Under the pieces are notes generated by a model. It was not told the DNA's origin, did not search any database, and saw only the letters and a program-made list of their open reading frames with translations. Shown here piece after piece: positions 31,559 through 41,003 of a stretch of 64,000 nt of DNA. The stretch's first letter is position 1; each line of letters begins with the position of its first letter. The stretch lies in contig NZ_BBDO01000009.1 in assembly GCF_001316285.1 (NCBI RefSeq), positions 1 through 64,000 on the forward strand, given 5' to 3'. Position numbers and translations under genes: made by a program. This stretch comes from Vulcanisaeta sp. JCM 16161 (GTDB lineage: Archaea > Thermoproteota > Thermoprotei > Thermoproteales > Thermocladiaceae).

Positions 31559-33337
31559 ATGAGTATTAGGTATGCGTTATTAATGGTTACTGCGATTATG
31601 GCAATATTACTTATGGGAACCACGGCATACGCAGGTGAGGCGTTGAATGCGTATTTCACGGTTAATTACGTCACGTACCTGAACCCTAACAACCAGGCTA
31701 CGAATTACTACATTGAGTATTCACTAATACTTTATAATAATGAGCCCTACCCAATCTCCCTAAATGTTTCTATGACAGTATTGCCATACTCAAGCATATT
31801 GTATGTATCGCCATCAACGGCCTCAATAAGTGGTAATAGGGTGACCTGGGTCGTCACACTACAGCCATACTCACAGGAGACCCTTAATGTTAGGTTTCAA
31901 CCGGTTTACACATTACTACCGATTGCGTCATTGAATTATCAAGTCCTTGTTAATAAATCCAGCATTAACTCAACAATTGTTAATGGCGGTGTTGGCACTA
32001 ATGTGGATTTTTCAGTGAATGTAACTAATTTATTGCCATTCCCAATAATGACCACCATAACCTTGACCAGGCAGTCCGGTTTATTTTATGAATACAACGT
32101 CACACCAACGTTAACGCAGAACATACTTGGTTATGAGATTGATTATTGGATATTCGATACGGAGAATGCATCCTCATTATCGCTCGGCATGGTGGTTGAG
32201 AATATGGGTCCATGGCATAGCGTTAGGATAAACCCAATAACTGTTGAGGCAAGCATTGACTTAAATGAATCAATAAATTCCCTAAATGAGGCAATTAATA
32301 GCTTAAACAATACCCTTAACCAATTAAGGAACCTTTCAACCTCCTTAACAAGCGCCTCTGGGTCCGCGAGTAATTATATGACGCAATTCCTGCAATTGAT
32401 AAACCTACTTAATGAGACGGCCCAGGTGCTCGGCGCATCAGCGTACATAATAAACTCAACATTAATGGTTGAAAGCCTACTCCAGGCCCAGTTAATTGAA
32501 CTCAAGATTGCACTCACCGCTGGTGGTCAGGTACTCGGCACTGAGGCTAATGTAATATCTCAATTAAGAACCTCACTTAGTCCTATCGTGAGTAATGAGC
32601 AGGAGTACATGAACTCCCTAAATACGTTGAAGCAGGACTTGCTTCAAATAGAAAGTTCAACGAGTAATAGCACCTTAATAAATGAAATAAATAACGCAAT
32701 AACAATAATAAATCAAATCGAGAATGCATTAACAACCCTCTCCCAGGTATATGATAGCCTTGGCACGATACAGGGCGAGCTCTCATCAACACAAAGTCAA
32801 GTTAATCAAGCCACCGAGGGACTTAACTACGCAATAACTGCGGCAAATGAGAGTGAGTTATTGATAATAAATATATCAAGGAGTCTCTACATACTTCATA
32901 ACGAATTACTCAACTTAACGAACCAATTATTGATTACCTACATAAACATCTCATCATATCAAGCAAGGGCGTTATCATTCACGAACCAGGTAAGTGTGTA
33001 TGAGAGTAGGATTGAGGGCGAGATCATGAGCGATGAGGTTAAGAAAGCCGTATTGACCGCCTTAGCCAAGCAATACCTTACGTACTTAAGTATTAATAAT
33101 ACGAATGTCAGCATAGACGTTACTGTGGAGGAGACATTCGTGATAAACATGCCATCTATAGTAAATACTCAGTACTTAATACAGCTCATAAATGAAACCG
33201 CAACCTCTAATAATGAGACAGTAACCCCAAAGGCTATTGGCGCCATAATCACCAATTATGATGTTTATTACCTGCTAATTATTGGCATTGGAATATCAGT
33301 AATAATAGTGTTAATGTTGGTGAGGAAAATTCATTAG
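31559..33337 (+). CDS. Large secreted coiled-coil protein with C-terminal membrane anchor
   Basis: About 592 residues. Signal peptide ALLMVTAIMAILLMGTTAYA, then a 200-residue beta-rich domain with sequons, then about 300 residues of long helices rich in Asn, Ser, Leu (INSLNEAINSLNNTLNQL repeated heptads), and a final TM helix (YYLLIIGIGISVIIVLML) with a basic tail. That plan is an extracytoplasmic stalk anchored at the C-terminus, like adaptor or periplasmic-type proteins of exporters. It follows the ABC ATPase by 24 nt, so they are co-transcribed. ATG 31559 follows a TTG at 31544; the ATG gives the better signal peptide. Confidence 0.75.
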   Translation: MSIRYALLMVTAIMAILLMGTTAYAGEALNAYFTVNYVTYLNPNNQATNYYIEYSLILYNNEPYPISLNVSMTVLPYSSILYVSPSTASISGNRVTWVVTLQPYSQETLNVRFQPVYTLLPIASLNYQVLVNKSSINSTIVNGGVGTNVDFSVNVTNLLPFPIMTTITLTRQSGLFYEYNVTPTLTQNILGYEIDYWIFDTENASSLSLGMVVENMGPWHSVRINPITVEASIDLNESINSLNEAINSLNNTLNQLRNLSTSLTSASGSASNYMTQFLQLINLLNETAQVLGASAYIINSTLMVESLLQAQLIELKIALTAGGQVLGTEANVISQLRTSLSPIVSNEQEYMNSLNTLKQDLLQIESSTSNSTLINEINNAITIINQIENALTTLSQVYDSLGTIQGELSSTQSQVNQATEGLNYAITAANESELLIINISRSLYILHNELLNLTNQLLITYINISSYQARALSFTNQVSVYESRIEGEIMSDEVKKAVLTALAKQYLTYLSINNTNVSIDVTVEETFVINMPSIVNTQYLIQLINETATSNNETVTPKAIGAIITNYDVYYLLIIGIGISVIIVLMLVRKIH

Positions 33338-33360
33338 GGATTTATTTTTAGTAGGCATAG

Positions 33361-34007
33361 GTGCTTTCCTTAAATAGAGGTATTAATCGCCTTGCTTCTG
33401 TGCAGAGTAATCGTAATGATGAGGAGGTAGAGGTTGAGGACTACATAGGTAGAATAATAGAATTTCTGGGTGACGACCCTAATAGACCTGGATTGAGAGA
33501 GACGCCTAGGAGGTATTTGAATGCGTTACTTGAATTGACACGTGGCCTGAGGGAACCTCCACCTAGGGTTAAGTTTTTTTTCCCATGGAGGGTAATGAAT
33601 ATGTTGGTCGTATTTCAATTAATGACATTAAATTCGTATCATTATGCGAGCATCACCTATTACCAGTTATTGGTACGGTTACCGTGGTTTACGAACCACT
33701 TAATAGCGAGGTACCTGGCCTGAGTAAGGTGGCTAGGTATGTTAAGTGGCTTGCCGCTAGACCCATGCTTCAGGAGAGGTTTACTGTAAGGCTGGCCAAT
33801 GAGCTTAAGGAGATACTACATGCTAGGTATGTCTACGTCAAGGTCTGCGCACTGCACATGTGCGCTATGATTAGGGGTGTTAAGGATGAGGATATGTACA
33901 TGGTCACGGAAGCCTGGTCGGACGGTATAAGTACTGAGGAGTTGAGGGAATTAAGGAATTCGACGCGCTGCAGTGTGCCTAAAATAGTCCTGACTAAGGA
34001 ATATTAA
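33361..34007 (+). CDS. folE: GTP cyclohydrolase I, frameshifted
   Basis: About 215 residues joined across the T8 run at 33572-33579. Makes 7,8-dihydroneopterin triphosphate from GTP, the first step of pterin synthesis. N-terminal helices include FLGDDPNRPGLRETPRRY. The catalytic core has SLCEHHLLPVIGTVTVVYEP with zinc Cys and His, GLSKVARYVKWLAARPMLQERFT (segments GLSKVARYVKW and QERFT) and CALHMCAMIRGVK with the third zinc ligand Cys. The C-terminus is shorter and different from bacterial enzymes. GTG at 33361 starts the frame. Confidence 0.9.
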
Positions 34008-34030
34008 GGGGATTATCTTCAGTAATCATT

Positions 34031-34474
34031 GTGATAAACCCAATAGAACATATTGAGATTAGTACTCACGTACATGCAACGGAGAGTGAGCTTAAGGTTG
34101 TGAGGGCATTACTTAATTTATTGCCTCCGCAGTATAGGGATGGCATTAACATAGCGAGGAGCAGTGGTCAGGGGCACTTCGGTAATGATATAAATACTAT
34201 AAAGGTACAGTTCAGGGGGCAGGACGCACTAGAGATTGCCCGATACATACTTAGAATAATTGATCAATTGGATAGGGAGATAATCCTTGTTACAATTAAC
34301 AGTAGATTTGATGATGGTAAGTTATACCTTAGGTTCAATAAGCAGTTGGCGTATAATGGCGTGGTGAGGCTTGATGATGGTGATGACGTTATTAAGGTAA
34401 TAATGAGGTTTAACCATTGGGTAATTAAGAATGAGGGCATTGAAAATGTGATTAGGCAATTAATGGCTCATTAA
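34031..34474 (+). CDS. RNA-binding domain protein, COG1325 (exosome-associated subunit-like)
   Basis: 147 residues, GTG start. The N-terminal [20 protein letters not shown] with VRALLNLLP matches the archaeal COG1325 family, annotated as an exosome-linked RNA-binding protein with a ribosomal L5-like fold. [16 protein letters not shown] and [12 protein letters not shown] are further conserved stretches. Its 3' end overlaps the 3' end of ilvD on the other strand by 23 bases. Confidence 0.8.
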   Translation: MINPIEHIEISTHVHATESELKVVRALLNLLPPQYRDGINIARSSGQGHFGNDINTIKVQFRGQDALEIARYILRIIDQLDREIILVTINSRFDDGKLYLRFNKQLAYNGVVRLDDGDDVIKVIMRFNHWVIKNEGIENVIRQLMAH

Positions 34475-36152
34475 GGCTTGGTAATGTCACGGCACCCATC
34501 GATGCTGACGTAACTAACGATGCGTACTTAGCCAGCAACCCCCTCGTGTATCTAGGCGGTGGTGGTTGCCAATTCTTCAACCTTCTCCTAATCTCCTCCT
34601 CAGCACTAGCAAATCTAGGCGTCCATTCTCCACATCAATGAGGACCCTATCACCATCCTCAACAACCGCTATTGGCCCTCCAACGGCGGCCTCAGGGGCC
34701 ACATGACCAACCATGAAACCGCGGGTAGCACCGCTAAACCTACCATCAGTAACCAATGCCACATCCCTACCTAAGCCAGCCCCTACGATTGCTGCCGTGA
34801 CCCTAAGCATCTCGGGCATTCCAGGACCACCCTTTGGCCCCTCATACCTAATGACAACCACGTCACCTGGCTTAATCTCGCCCCTCCTAATTGCCTGGAA
34901 TGCCTCCTCCTCGCTATTGAATGGTCTTGCCTTACCCTCAAACCTCATTAATTCCGTGGCTGCGACCTTAATCACGGCACCCTCGGGCGCAGTGAGCCCT
35001 TGAGTATTCTAATGCCGCCCCAAGGCTTTATCGGGTTACTTACATCCTTAACTATGTGGTCATGAGGTACGTTAGGGAATTTGTAATTCCTCAGATTTTC
35101 CTCCAATGTCTTACCTGTTATTGTGAGCACCTTACCGTTGAGCAAACCAGCCTTTAATAACTTCAGCATAACCAGTGGAACGCCACCAACGGCGTCAAGG
35201 TCAGCCATTACATAATCACCACCAGGCCTTAAACTCGCTATGTACGGCGTCCTCCTAGATATTCTGTCAAAGTCATCGAGTGTTAACTTAACCCCAGCCT
35301 CATAGGCAATGGCGAGTAGGTGTAATATAGCGTTTGTTGAGCTCCCATCGCCATTAGCACGGTTATTGCATTCTCAAACGCTTCGTATGTCATGACATCC
35401 CTAGGCTTAATACCGAGTTCCAGGGCATTCATCAGCGCAACACCACTCTCAACTGCATACATAATCCTCCTTGCGGATGTTGCCGGTGGTGATGCACTAC
35501 CAGGTAATGCCATACCCAGCGCCTCGGCTATCGCAGCCATTGTGTTTGCTGTGAACATGCCAGCGCAGGTTCCATAGGTTGGGTGCGCCCTCTTTTCTAT
35601 TTCATAAAGCTCATCCTCCGTAATCTTACCCGCTAGGTAAGCACCAATTGCCTCATGTACATCCTCAATCGTGAGTTTAAGATTACCGTAGAAGCCGGGT
35701 TCCGCTGTTCCGCCATATAGGTAGACGGCGGGTATGTTCAACCTAGCCATCGCCATTAAAATGCCGGGAGTTGTTTTATCACAACCACCAATACCGACAA
35801 ACCCATCAAACGCATGTGCATTGACCTGGGCCTCTATGGTGTCGGCAATAACCTCCCTACTCACTAGGCTATACCTCATGCCCTCCGTGCCCATGCCAAT
35901 ATTGTCATTAACAACTATCGTAGGTACCGTAAGTGGTGAGCCCCCGCCTCTACGCACACCCTCCTTAACGTGAACCGCCAATTGAAGTGTGTGGATATTG
36001 CATGGGCCAGCCTCACTCCATGCAGCAACGACAGCGATTAATGGCTTACCAATGTCCTCATCTGAAAAACCTATTGACCTCAGGAAGGCCCTATGTGGAG
36101 CATTTAGGACCCCACCATACCTCTCCTGACTGCGTAGGTTTACCCTCACCAT
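34452..36152 (-). CDS. ilvD: Dihydroxy-acid dehydratase, three frameshifts
   Basis: Dehydrates 2,3-dihydroxy acids to 2-keto acids in branched-chain amino acid synthesis. Frames 36152-35340, about 35340-34972, 34975-34640 and about 34640-34452 join into about 560 residues. Iron-sulfur cysteines are in [22 protein letters not shown] and [13 protein letters not shown]; other motifs are [20 protein letters not shown] and [11 protein letters not shown]. The last frame reads [19 protein letters not shown] to the stop at 34452, the family's usual C-terminus. ATG 36152 is 25-28 nt from ATTAAATT and preferred to the upstream 36170 start. Confidence 0.93.
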
Positions 36153-36259
36153 CAATAATCTATATACCAAACCCTATTAAATTAATTCACTACTTAACAC
36201 ATTAGAATTAGGATCAACATAATACTTATAATTCACTTATAGATTGATAATGATTTTGT

Positions 36260-36723
36260 ATGTCATTTACACTAACAAGCCCCGCCTTTAAATATGGCGA
36301 GAGAATTCCCAGAAAATACACATGCGATGATGTTGATGTGAGTCCACCATTACAATGGACAAACACCCCAAGTGGTACTAAATCTCTCGTCCTAATAATG
36401 GAGGACCAGATGCACCAATAGGCGTGTTCACCCACTGGGTTCTTTACAACATACCGCCCGATAGGGTCGAGCTCCCTGAGAACGTACCAAAGACCCCAGT
36501 CGTTGAGGGCATTGGCATTCAGGGCATTAATGATTTCGGTAGAATTGGTTATGGCGGTCCATGCCCACCAAGAGGTCATAAACCCCATAGGTACTTCTTC
36601 AGGTTGTACGCGTTAAATACCGTGCCCAACATTAAGCAGAGAGCCTCTAAGGATGAGGTGCTGAGGATAATAAAGAACAACATAATTGGCACGGCCGAGT
36701 ACATGGGGACCTACTCAAGGTAA
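36260..36723 (+). CDS. Phosphatidylethanolamine-binding protein family (YbhB/YbcL), frameshifted
   Basis: About 155 residues. N-terminus SFTLTSPAFKYGERIPRKYTC, then DVSPPLQW; a missing C near 36410 turns MEDPDAPIGVFTHWVLYNIP back on, the family's ligand-binding DPDAP and HW motifs. GYGGPCPPRGHKPHRYFF is the second signature, forming the anion pocket with GPCPP. The C-terminal helix is KIKQR-like SKDEVLRIIKNNIIG. The role in archaea is unknown; relatives bind phospholipids or inhibit kinases or proteases. ATG at 36260. Confidence 0.9.
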
Positions 36724-36760
36724 AGGCGGTAAGTCATTACTTTCCTCACTTCGTTTAAAA

Positions 36761-37633
36761 TCATGCCTCGGAGAGGTATCTCCAGGAAAGCACTACTCCC
36801 ATTATTGAGAATATTGCCGCGAAGGCTATTAGGTACATGTAATCAAGCAGTAGGCTCTGCCCTGCTATGCCAAGTAGTAGTTGCCTGTTGATATCGTTTA
36901 CATACGTTAATGGGTTCACGAGGGCAACGGGCTTCAGCCACCAGGGCATCGACTTAACGGGATAGAAGGAGTTGCTTGCGAACATTAACGGCATATTTAG
37001 TAGGTTCATTATTGCCATTTGCGATTCCCAGGAGGTTGACCTGAGGGCTAGCGTCACGAAGAGGGATGCAAATCCCATGGACATTAGGGCGAGGGCCGCG
37101 TAGGCACCCAGTATGTCTAGTGGGTTTAGGCTCGGGTTTAATTTCATGCCAAGTAGTATCGCTATTATAAGTACTATTGTTGATTGAACCAGTGACCTAA
37201 TCATGGAATTTAGGACCTTAGCCATTATGATGTTGCCCCTGGGCACTGGCGTGGTCAATAACTTACTTAAAACACCGAGTCTCCTATCCCACACGATGCT
37301 CATACCGCTCTGTAATGACGTGAATAGTGTTATGAATGACAACATACCCACCGCCAGGAAGGAGAAGTAGTCGGTAGTTCCGAAGTTAGCCTTTAGGACC
37401 TCAGACGCGATTTCGTCAATTACCTGCTTAGGTATGTTCAGCCCAGGTATGTTTAGTCCACTCGTGAACATGACCGCGAAGTTCATTGACTTACCGAAGA
37501 ATGCTAACCAAACAATTGGTTGTATTAGCGATATTATTAGTATGACAGGTACCTTATACCACTTGGCCAACTCCCTATTGGTCAATGCCCAGAGCCCATG
37601 AAGTACGTGTAACCTCATTGCCATAGCCATCAC
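36761..37633 (-). CDS. ABC-2 type transporter permease (DrrB-like)
   Basis: 290 residues with six hydrophobic segments. Starts with a cytoplasmic amphipathic stretch (NRELAKWYKVPVILIISLIQP), typical of DrrB/YhhJ permeases, followed by WLAFFGKSM. The conserved central loop RRLGVLSKLLTTPVPRGNIIMAKVL is visible (given here as LGVLSKLLTTPVPRG). C-terminal motif NPLTYVNDINRQLL is typical. Overlaps the ATPase gene by 4 nt (ATGA-like), so they form an exporter operon. Substrate unknown; relatives move drugs, polysaccharide or lipid. Confidence 0.9.
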   Translation of the reverse strand: MMAMAMRLHVLHGLWALTNRELAKWYKVPVILIISLIQPIVWLAFFGKSMNFAVMFTSGLNIPGLNIPKQVIDEIASEVLKANFGTTDYFSFLAVGMLSFITLFTSLQSGMSIVWDRRLGVLSKLLTTPVPRGNIIMAKVLNSMIRSLVQSTIVLIIAILLGMKLNPSLNPLDILGAYAALALMSMGFASLFVTLALRSTSWESQMAIMNLLNMPLMFASNSFYPVKSMPWWLKPVALVNPLTYVNDINRQLLLGIAGQSLLLDYMYLIAFAAIFSIMGVVLSWRYLSEA

Positions 37634-38626
37634 CTCCTTGCCCTAGCCACAGTCCTCCTAAACCTCATAAACTCCTCGGAACTACCCTCCTCATCCCTAA
37701 GCCTCCTACCCGTGAATTCAAGGAACACCTCATCCATGGTTGGCTCCTTAATCGTTATACTCGTAGCCCTAATACTAAGCTTGTTGAGGGCCTCGAGTAT
37801 TATTGGGGCCGCCGTATTACCATTCTTAACCTTAAAGGTTATCGCGTTGCCATTCACGATAACCCCACTAACGCCATCAATACTCTCAATAACCTTCCTG
37901 CAATGTTGATATCGCCATTAACCTCGATAGTTATTATATCACCACCAACCTTCTCCTTAAGCTCCTTAGGAGTACCAATGGCGAGTATCTTGCCGTGGTC
38001 AATAATCGCAATCCTCTCAGCATACCTATCAGCCTCTTCCAAGTAATGCGTCGTCATGAATATAGTTATGCCATACTGCTTCCTAAGCCTATACACGTAA
38101 TCCCAAATCGCGGCCCTGGTCTGAGCATCAAGGCCAAGGGTCGGCTCGTCAAGAAACAATATGGCAGGCCTATTAATAAGCCCCATGCAATCTCCAACCT
38201 CCTCCTCATACCCCCTGAGTAAGTCTCCACCTTCCTATCAGCGGCATACGAAAGTTCCACCAAGTCAAGCAACTCGGCAGCCCTCTCCCTAGCCTCCTTC
38301 TTAGGTATACCGTATAACGCGGCAACAAGCATTAAGTTCTCCCAGCCCGTCAAATCCTCGTCAGCGGTATATTCCTGTAAAACAGTACCTATGCTTTCCC
38401 TGACCTTGGCTGGTTGTTTAACAATATCATAACCATTGACTATAGCGGTTCCCTCGGTTGGTCTTGTTACCGTGGTTAGCATCTTTATTGTTGTTGTTTT
38501 ACCTGCGCCGTTCGGGCCAAGAAATCCGAAGATCTCTCCATAATATACCTCAAAGTTTATATGATCAACGGCCGTGAAGTTTCCATAACGCTTTGTTAAG
38601 TTTATTGCTTTAATTGCTGCTTCCAT
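37630..38626 (-). CDS. ABC-2 type transporter ATP-binding protein, two frameshifts
   Basis: About 330 residues, DrrA-like. Frames 38626-38170, 38186-37890 and about 37890-37630 join. Walker A GPNGAGKTTTIKML, Q-loop VLQEYTADEDLTG, signature YSGGMRRRLEIA, Walker B ILFLDEPTLGLD, H-loop MTTHYLEEA. The C-terminal regulatory domain ends in ITIKEPTMDEVFLEFTGRRLR, as in DrrA proteins. ATG 38626 is chosen over 38704 because TTTATATTTAAGG lies about 27 nt before it. It couples to the permease gene by a 4-nt overlap. Confidence 0.92.
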
Positions 38627-38693
38627 GATGGTCATGTAAGCCGCTCTATACCTTAAATATAAATCTTTCTCTAAATCGATATCGGATAATCGA

Positions 38694-39392
38694 TTACGTA
38701 TCAATCCTCCTCATTACCTGGGATATATTTGGTACAAACTTGTCTAGGGTCATGTGAGGTATGAATTGCCTAATGTATTCGAAGGCGTTGAGTATGGGCC
38801 AATTGGTGTTGTTTCCCTCGCTTCCCCTTAACTCGATGTATCCCGCCCTCCATAATGCCGTTAATGCATCTGCATAGAGCTTCCTAACCCTTATGGCCTC
38901 CTCCGCCGCGGCTACCTCCTTGGGCATTACCTTAACGGCTATCTTAACATTACTTATCATCGCCTCTAAGTCGTCCTGCGTGTAATTATTCCTAATGACT
39001 GGGCATAGTGTGGATACTACGAATTCCACGGTGAAGTCTACGAGTTTTAGCTCTGGGTCTATCACGTATCTAATTACCCTGGGTAGGTATGGGAAGGACC
39101 TGCAGGTGAGTGGTTTATACAGTGAGTGGACCTTGCAGGTCTTATCGTCAGTGTTTAAGAATGGGCATACACCATCGCTATTCAGTTGCATCAGGTATGA
39201 AAGTGCCACCCTAACGCCATTCTTAATATCCGTTACCACATAGCCCGGCTTAAATGATAGGTCCTTCACGTCTAGCTCCTCGGCTAACCTACTCAGTATT
39301 ATTACTTCGTGTGGGAATACCGTCACCGGGGATATTGTACAACAATAGCCGCAATTCGGCATACACCTAAATGGCACTACCACGTCTTCCAC
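38694..39392 (-). CDS. YkgJ-family cysteine-cluster protein
   Basis: 232 residues. The N-terminal metal-binding motif is CMPNCGYCCTISPVT with GVCPFL, TCKVHSLYKPLTCRSFP and a further Cys in STLCPVI, the pattern of the YkgJ/CxxCxxCC zinc- or iron-chelating family. The C-terminal 90 residues are helical (YADALTALWRAGYIEL). Function is unsettled in all relatives; iron-sulfur or zinc binding is presumed. The gene is 68 bases upstream of the ABC ATPase start. Confidence 0.85.
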   Translation of the reverse strand: MEDVVVPFRCMPNCGYCCTISPVTVFPHEVIILSRLAEELDVKDLSFKPGYVVTDIKNGVRVALSYLMQLNSDGVCPFLNTDDKTCKVHSLYKPLTCRSFPYLPRVIRYVIDPELKLVDFTVEFVVSTLCPVIRNNYTQDDLEAMISNVKIAVKVMPKEVAAAEEAIRVRKLYADALTALWRAGYIELRGSEGNNTNWPILNAFEYIRQFIPHMTLDKFVPNISQVMRRIDT

Positions 39393-39429
39393 CCGACTTT
39401 TACTAATTAAATTATTTTCTTCGTGATCC

Positions 39430-40200
39430 TCATGAGCAGGTAGAGACGATATGAGGCACTAGTAAGACCTCCTTCAACTTCCTAACGGCATAGGCCCTAC
39501 ACCTAATTAACTCGGCAGGGCTACCACTACTAATTAGCGTCCCGGCCCTATCGACGTAAACACCAATTATATCATCGAGCATCGCACCCAGCAAATCCTC
39601 CTTGAACCCATCACCAACGTGTATCGCAACGTCAGGTTCAACACCATGCGTTAACAATGAGTATGCGCGCTCGAAAATCGCTGGATGAGGCTTAGCCCTA
39701 CCAACCTCGTCAGCGTATACCTGCACGTCAATGAATTTACTAAGGCCGAATTTGTCAAGGAGTCTCCTGGACACTGCACTGCTCCAAAATATTACATTAG
39801 ATATAACGCCAATCATGAAACCATCACTCTTCATCTCCATAAGCACGTATTGCGCGTCCTCACTGGGCTTTACATTAACTGACTCGAGTAGTGTGTTTGC
39901 TATTATGTTGGCCACGTCCATAACCATCCTCTCATTGAGTTCAATCCCGTATTTACGGGTCAACCTCTCAAGGAATGTCCTAACATTATCCATTGGCGGT
40001 ACATACGCCATCTCAACAACTCTCCTAAGCCTGATCTCCCTATCGAGGCCCATGTAGATCTCATAGACATGGTCAAAGTGCACCTCAATATCCAGTGACT
40101 TGAGGTACTTTGTTATGTTCATGGCTATCTCCTCAATTAATTCCTTACCGTAATTTATCAGCGTATTATACACATCAAATGTTATGACTCTTAAGCTCAT
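39430..40200 (-). CDS. HAD superfamily hydrolase
   Basis: About 256 residues. Motif I VITFDVYNTLINYG (the second Asp of the usual DxDxT is replaced by Tyr: DVYNT, as in haloacid dehalogenase-like members), motif II GVISNVIFW, motif III RAKPHPAIFERA, motif IV IHVGDGFKEDLLGAM. A helical cap lies between I and II. ATG 40200 chosen over TTG 40215 because CTTAAAATA lies about 26 nt before it. Divergent from the GTP cyclohydrolase III gene with only 53 bases between starts. Confidence 0.87.
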   Translation of the reverse strand: MSLRVITFDVYNTLINYGKELIEEIAMNITKYLKSLDIEVHFDHVYEIYMGLDREIRLRRVVEMAYVPPMDNVRTFLERLTRKYGIELNERMVMDVANIIANTLLESVNVKPSEDAQYVLMEMKSDGFMIGVISNVIFWSSAVSRRLLDKFGLSKFIDVQVYADEVGRAKPHPAIFERAYSLLTHGVEPDVAIHVGDGFKEDLLGAMLDDIIGVYVDRAGTLISSGSPAELIRCRAYAVRKLKEVLLVPHIVSTCS

Positions 40201-40218
40201 TAATTCACTATTCAATCA

Positions 40219-40231
40219 CATTATTTTAAGT
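40219..40231. promoter_or_regulatory. Shared TATA box between divergent HAD and GTP cyclohydrolase III genes
   Basis: ATTATTTTAAGTA, centred near 40225, is the only TATA-like element in the 53-nt gap. It sits about 25 nt from ATG 40200 on the minus strand and about 29 nt from ATG 40254 on the plus strand. One element may serve both directions. Confidence 0.45.
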
Positions 40232-40253
40232 ATTCCCACCCATTTGAGGGGTT

Positions 40254-41003
40254 ATGTTTTTAAACCAAAGGTTTAAGCTCGGTCTCGGTGTTAAACCTTT
40301 GGTTCAGGTAACAATAATTAGGTTAATTGGGTATAGAGAATGGACGGAGACCCTCGGTCCCGATAGAGAGCACATAATTCAACGCATCCAGGCCCAATTA
40401 CATGGAGAATTGGTTAATGCCTTCTCCAGATTCAATGCCTGGGCCCACCCACTCAGGTATGATTACTTACTCGCAATAACAAATGGATTAGGCAATGATG
40501 AATTAATGAAGGTAATTAAGGAACTTGGTGAATACAGCCCGGTGCCTCTGTCGAGTGGCACGTACGCGGATATGAATCCCAGGGTTGCCGAGAGGGAGGC
40601 CTTCAGACTTGCAATGAGGCTGCTCCAGGTGAGTCATTGATGGGAGGGAGGATGATGGTTATGTGGCTATTGCCACATAGACCTTATTGACTCGACAACC
40701 AGTACTGAATGGACATCAAGCTACCAATTATATGAGCATGTTTGGGGTGTGGTTAATCAGGTAAGGCTTTACCTGGCGCCCTATGGCGGCATAACACTTT
40801 ACCTAGGTGGCGATAACATAGTATCAATAGTACAACCAACCATTAATGATGATAGCCTTAAACCGCTGGCTAACCTAATAAATGCGAGGATAGGCGTTGG
40901 TATTGCACATAGCGGTAGGATAGCCATGAAACTCGCGACAGAGGCGTTGGACATTCTTAGATCTAGAAATAGCCATGGGGTGATGATGCTCAGAGAGGAT
41001 TAA
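40254..41003 (+). CDS. GTP cyclohydrolase III, two frameshifts
   Basis: About 248 residues after shifts near 40637 and 40676. The enzyme makes 2-amino-5-formylamino-6-ribosylaminopyrimidinone 5'-phosphate from GTP for archaeal riboflavin and F420-type synthesis. Features: VQVTIIRLIGYREWTETLGP at the start, RYDYLLAITNGLG, then VAIAHIDLIDST and GGITLYLGGDNIVSI, the duplicated cyclase/GGDEF-like palm strands with metal-binding Asp. NARIGVGIAHSGRIAMKLATEAL closes it (segments GVGIAHSGR, AMKLATEAL). ATG 40254 gives a 15-residue extension; family N-termini would fit TTG 40299 too. Confidence 0.88.
40261..40305. repeat. Two palindromic AAACC-N3-GGTTT boxes, 31 bp apart
   Basis: TAAACCAAAGGTTTA (40261-40275) and AAACCTTTGGTTC (40293-40305) are inverted-repeat elements with the same half-site. 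Their centres are about three helical turns apart, just downstream of the predicted transcription start of the GTP cyclohydrolase III gene and inside its first codons if ATG 40254 is used. They look like paired operator sites. Confidence 0.5.
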
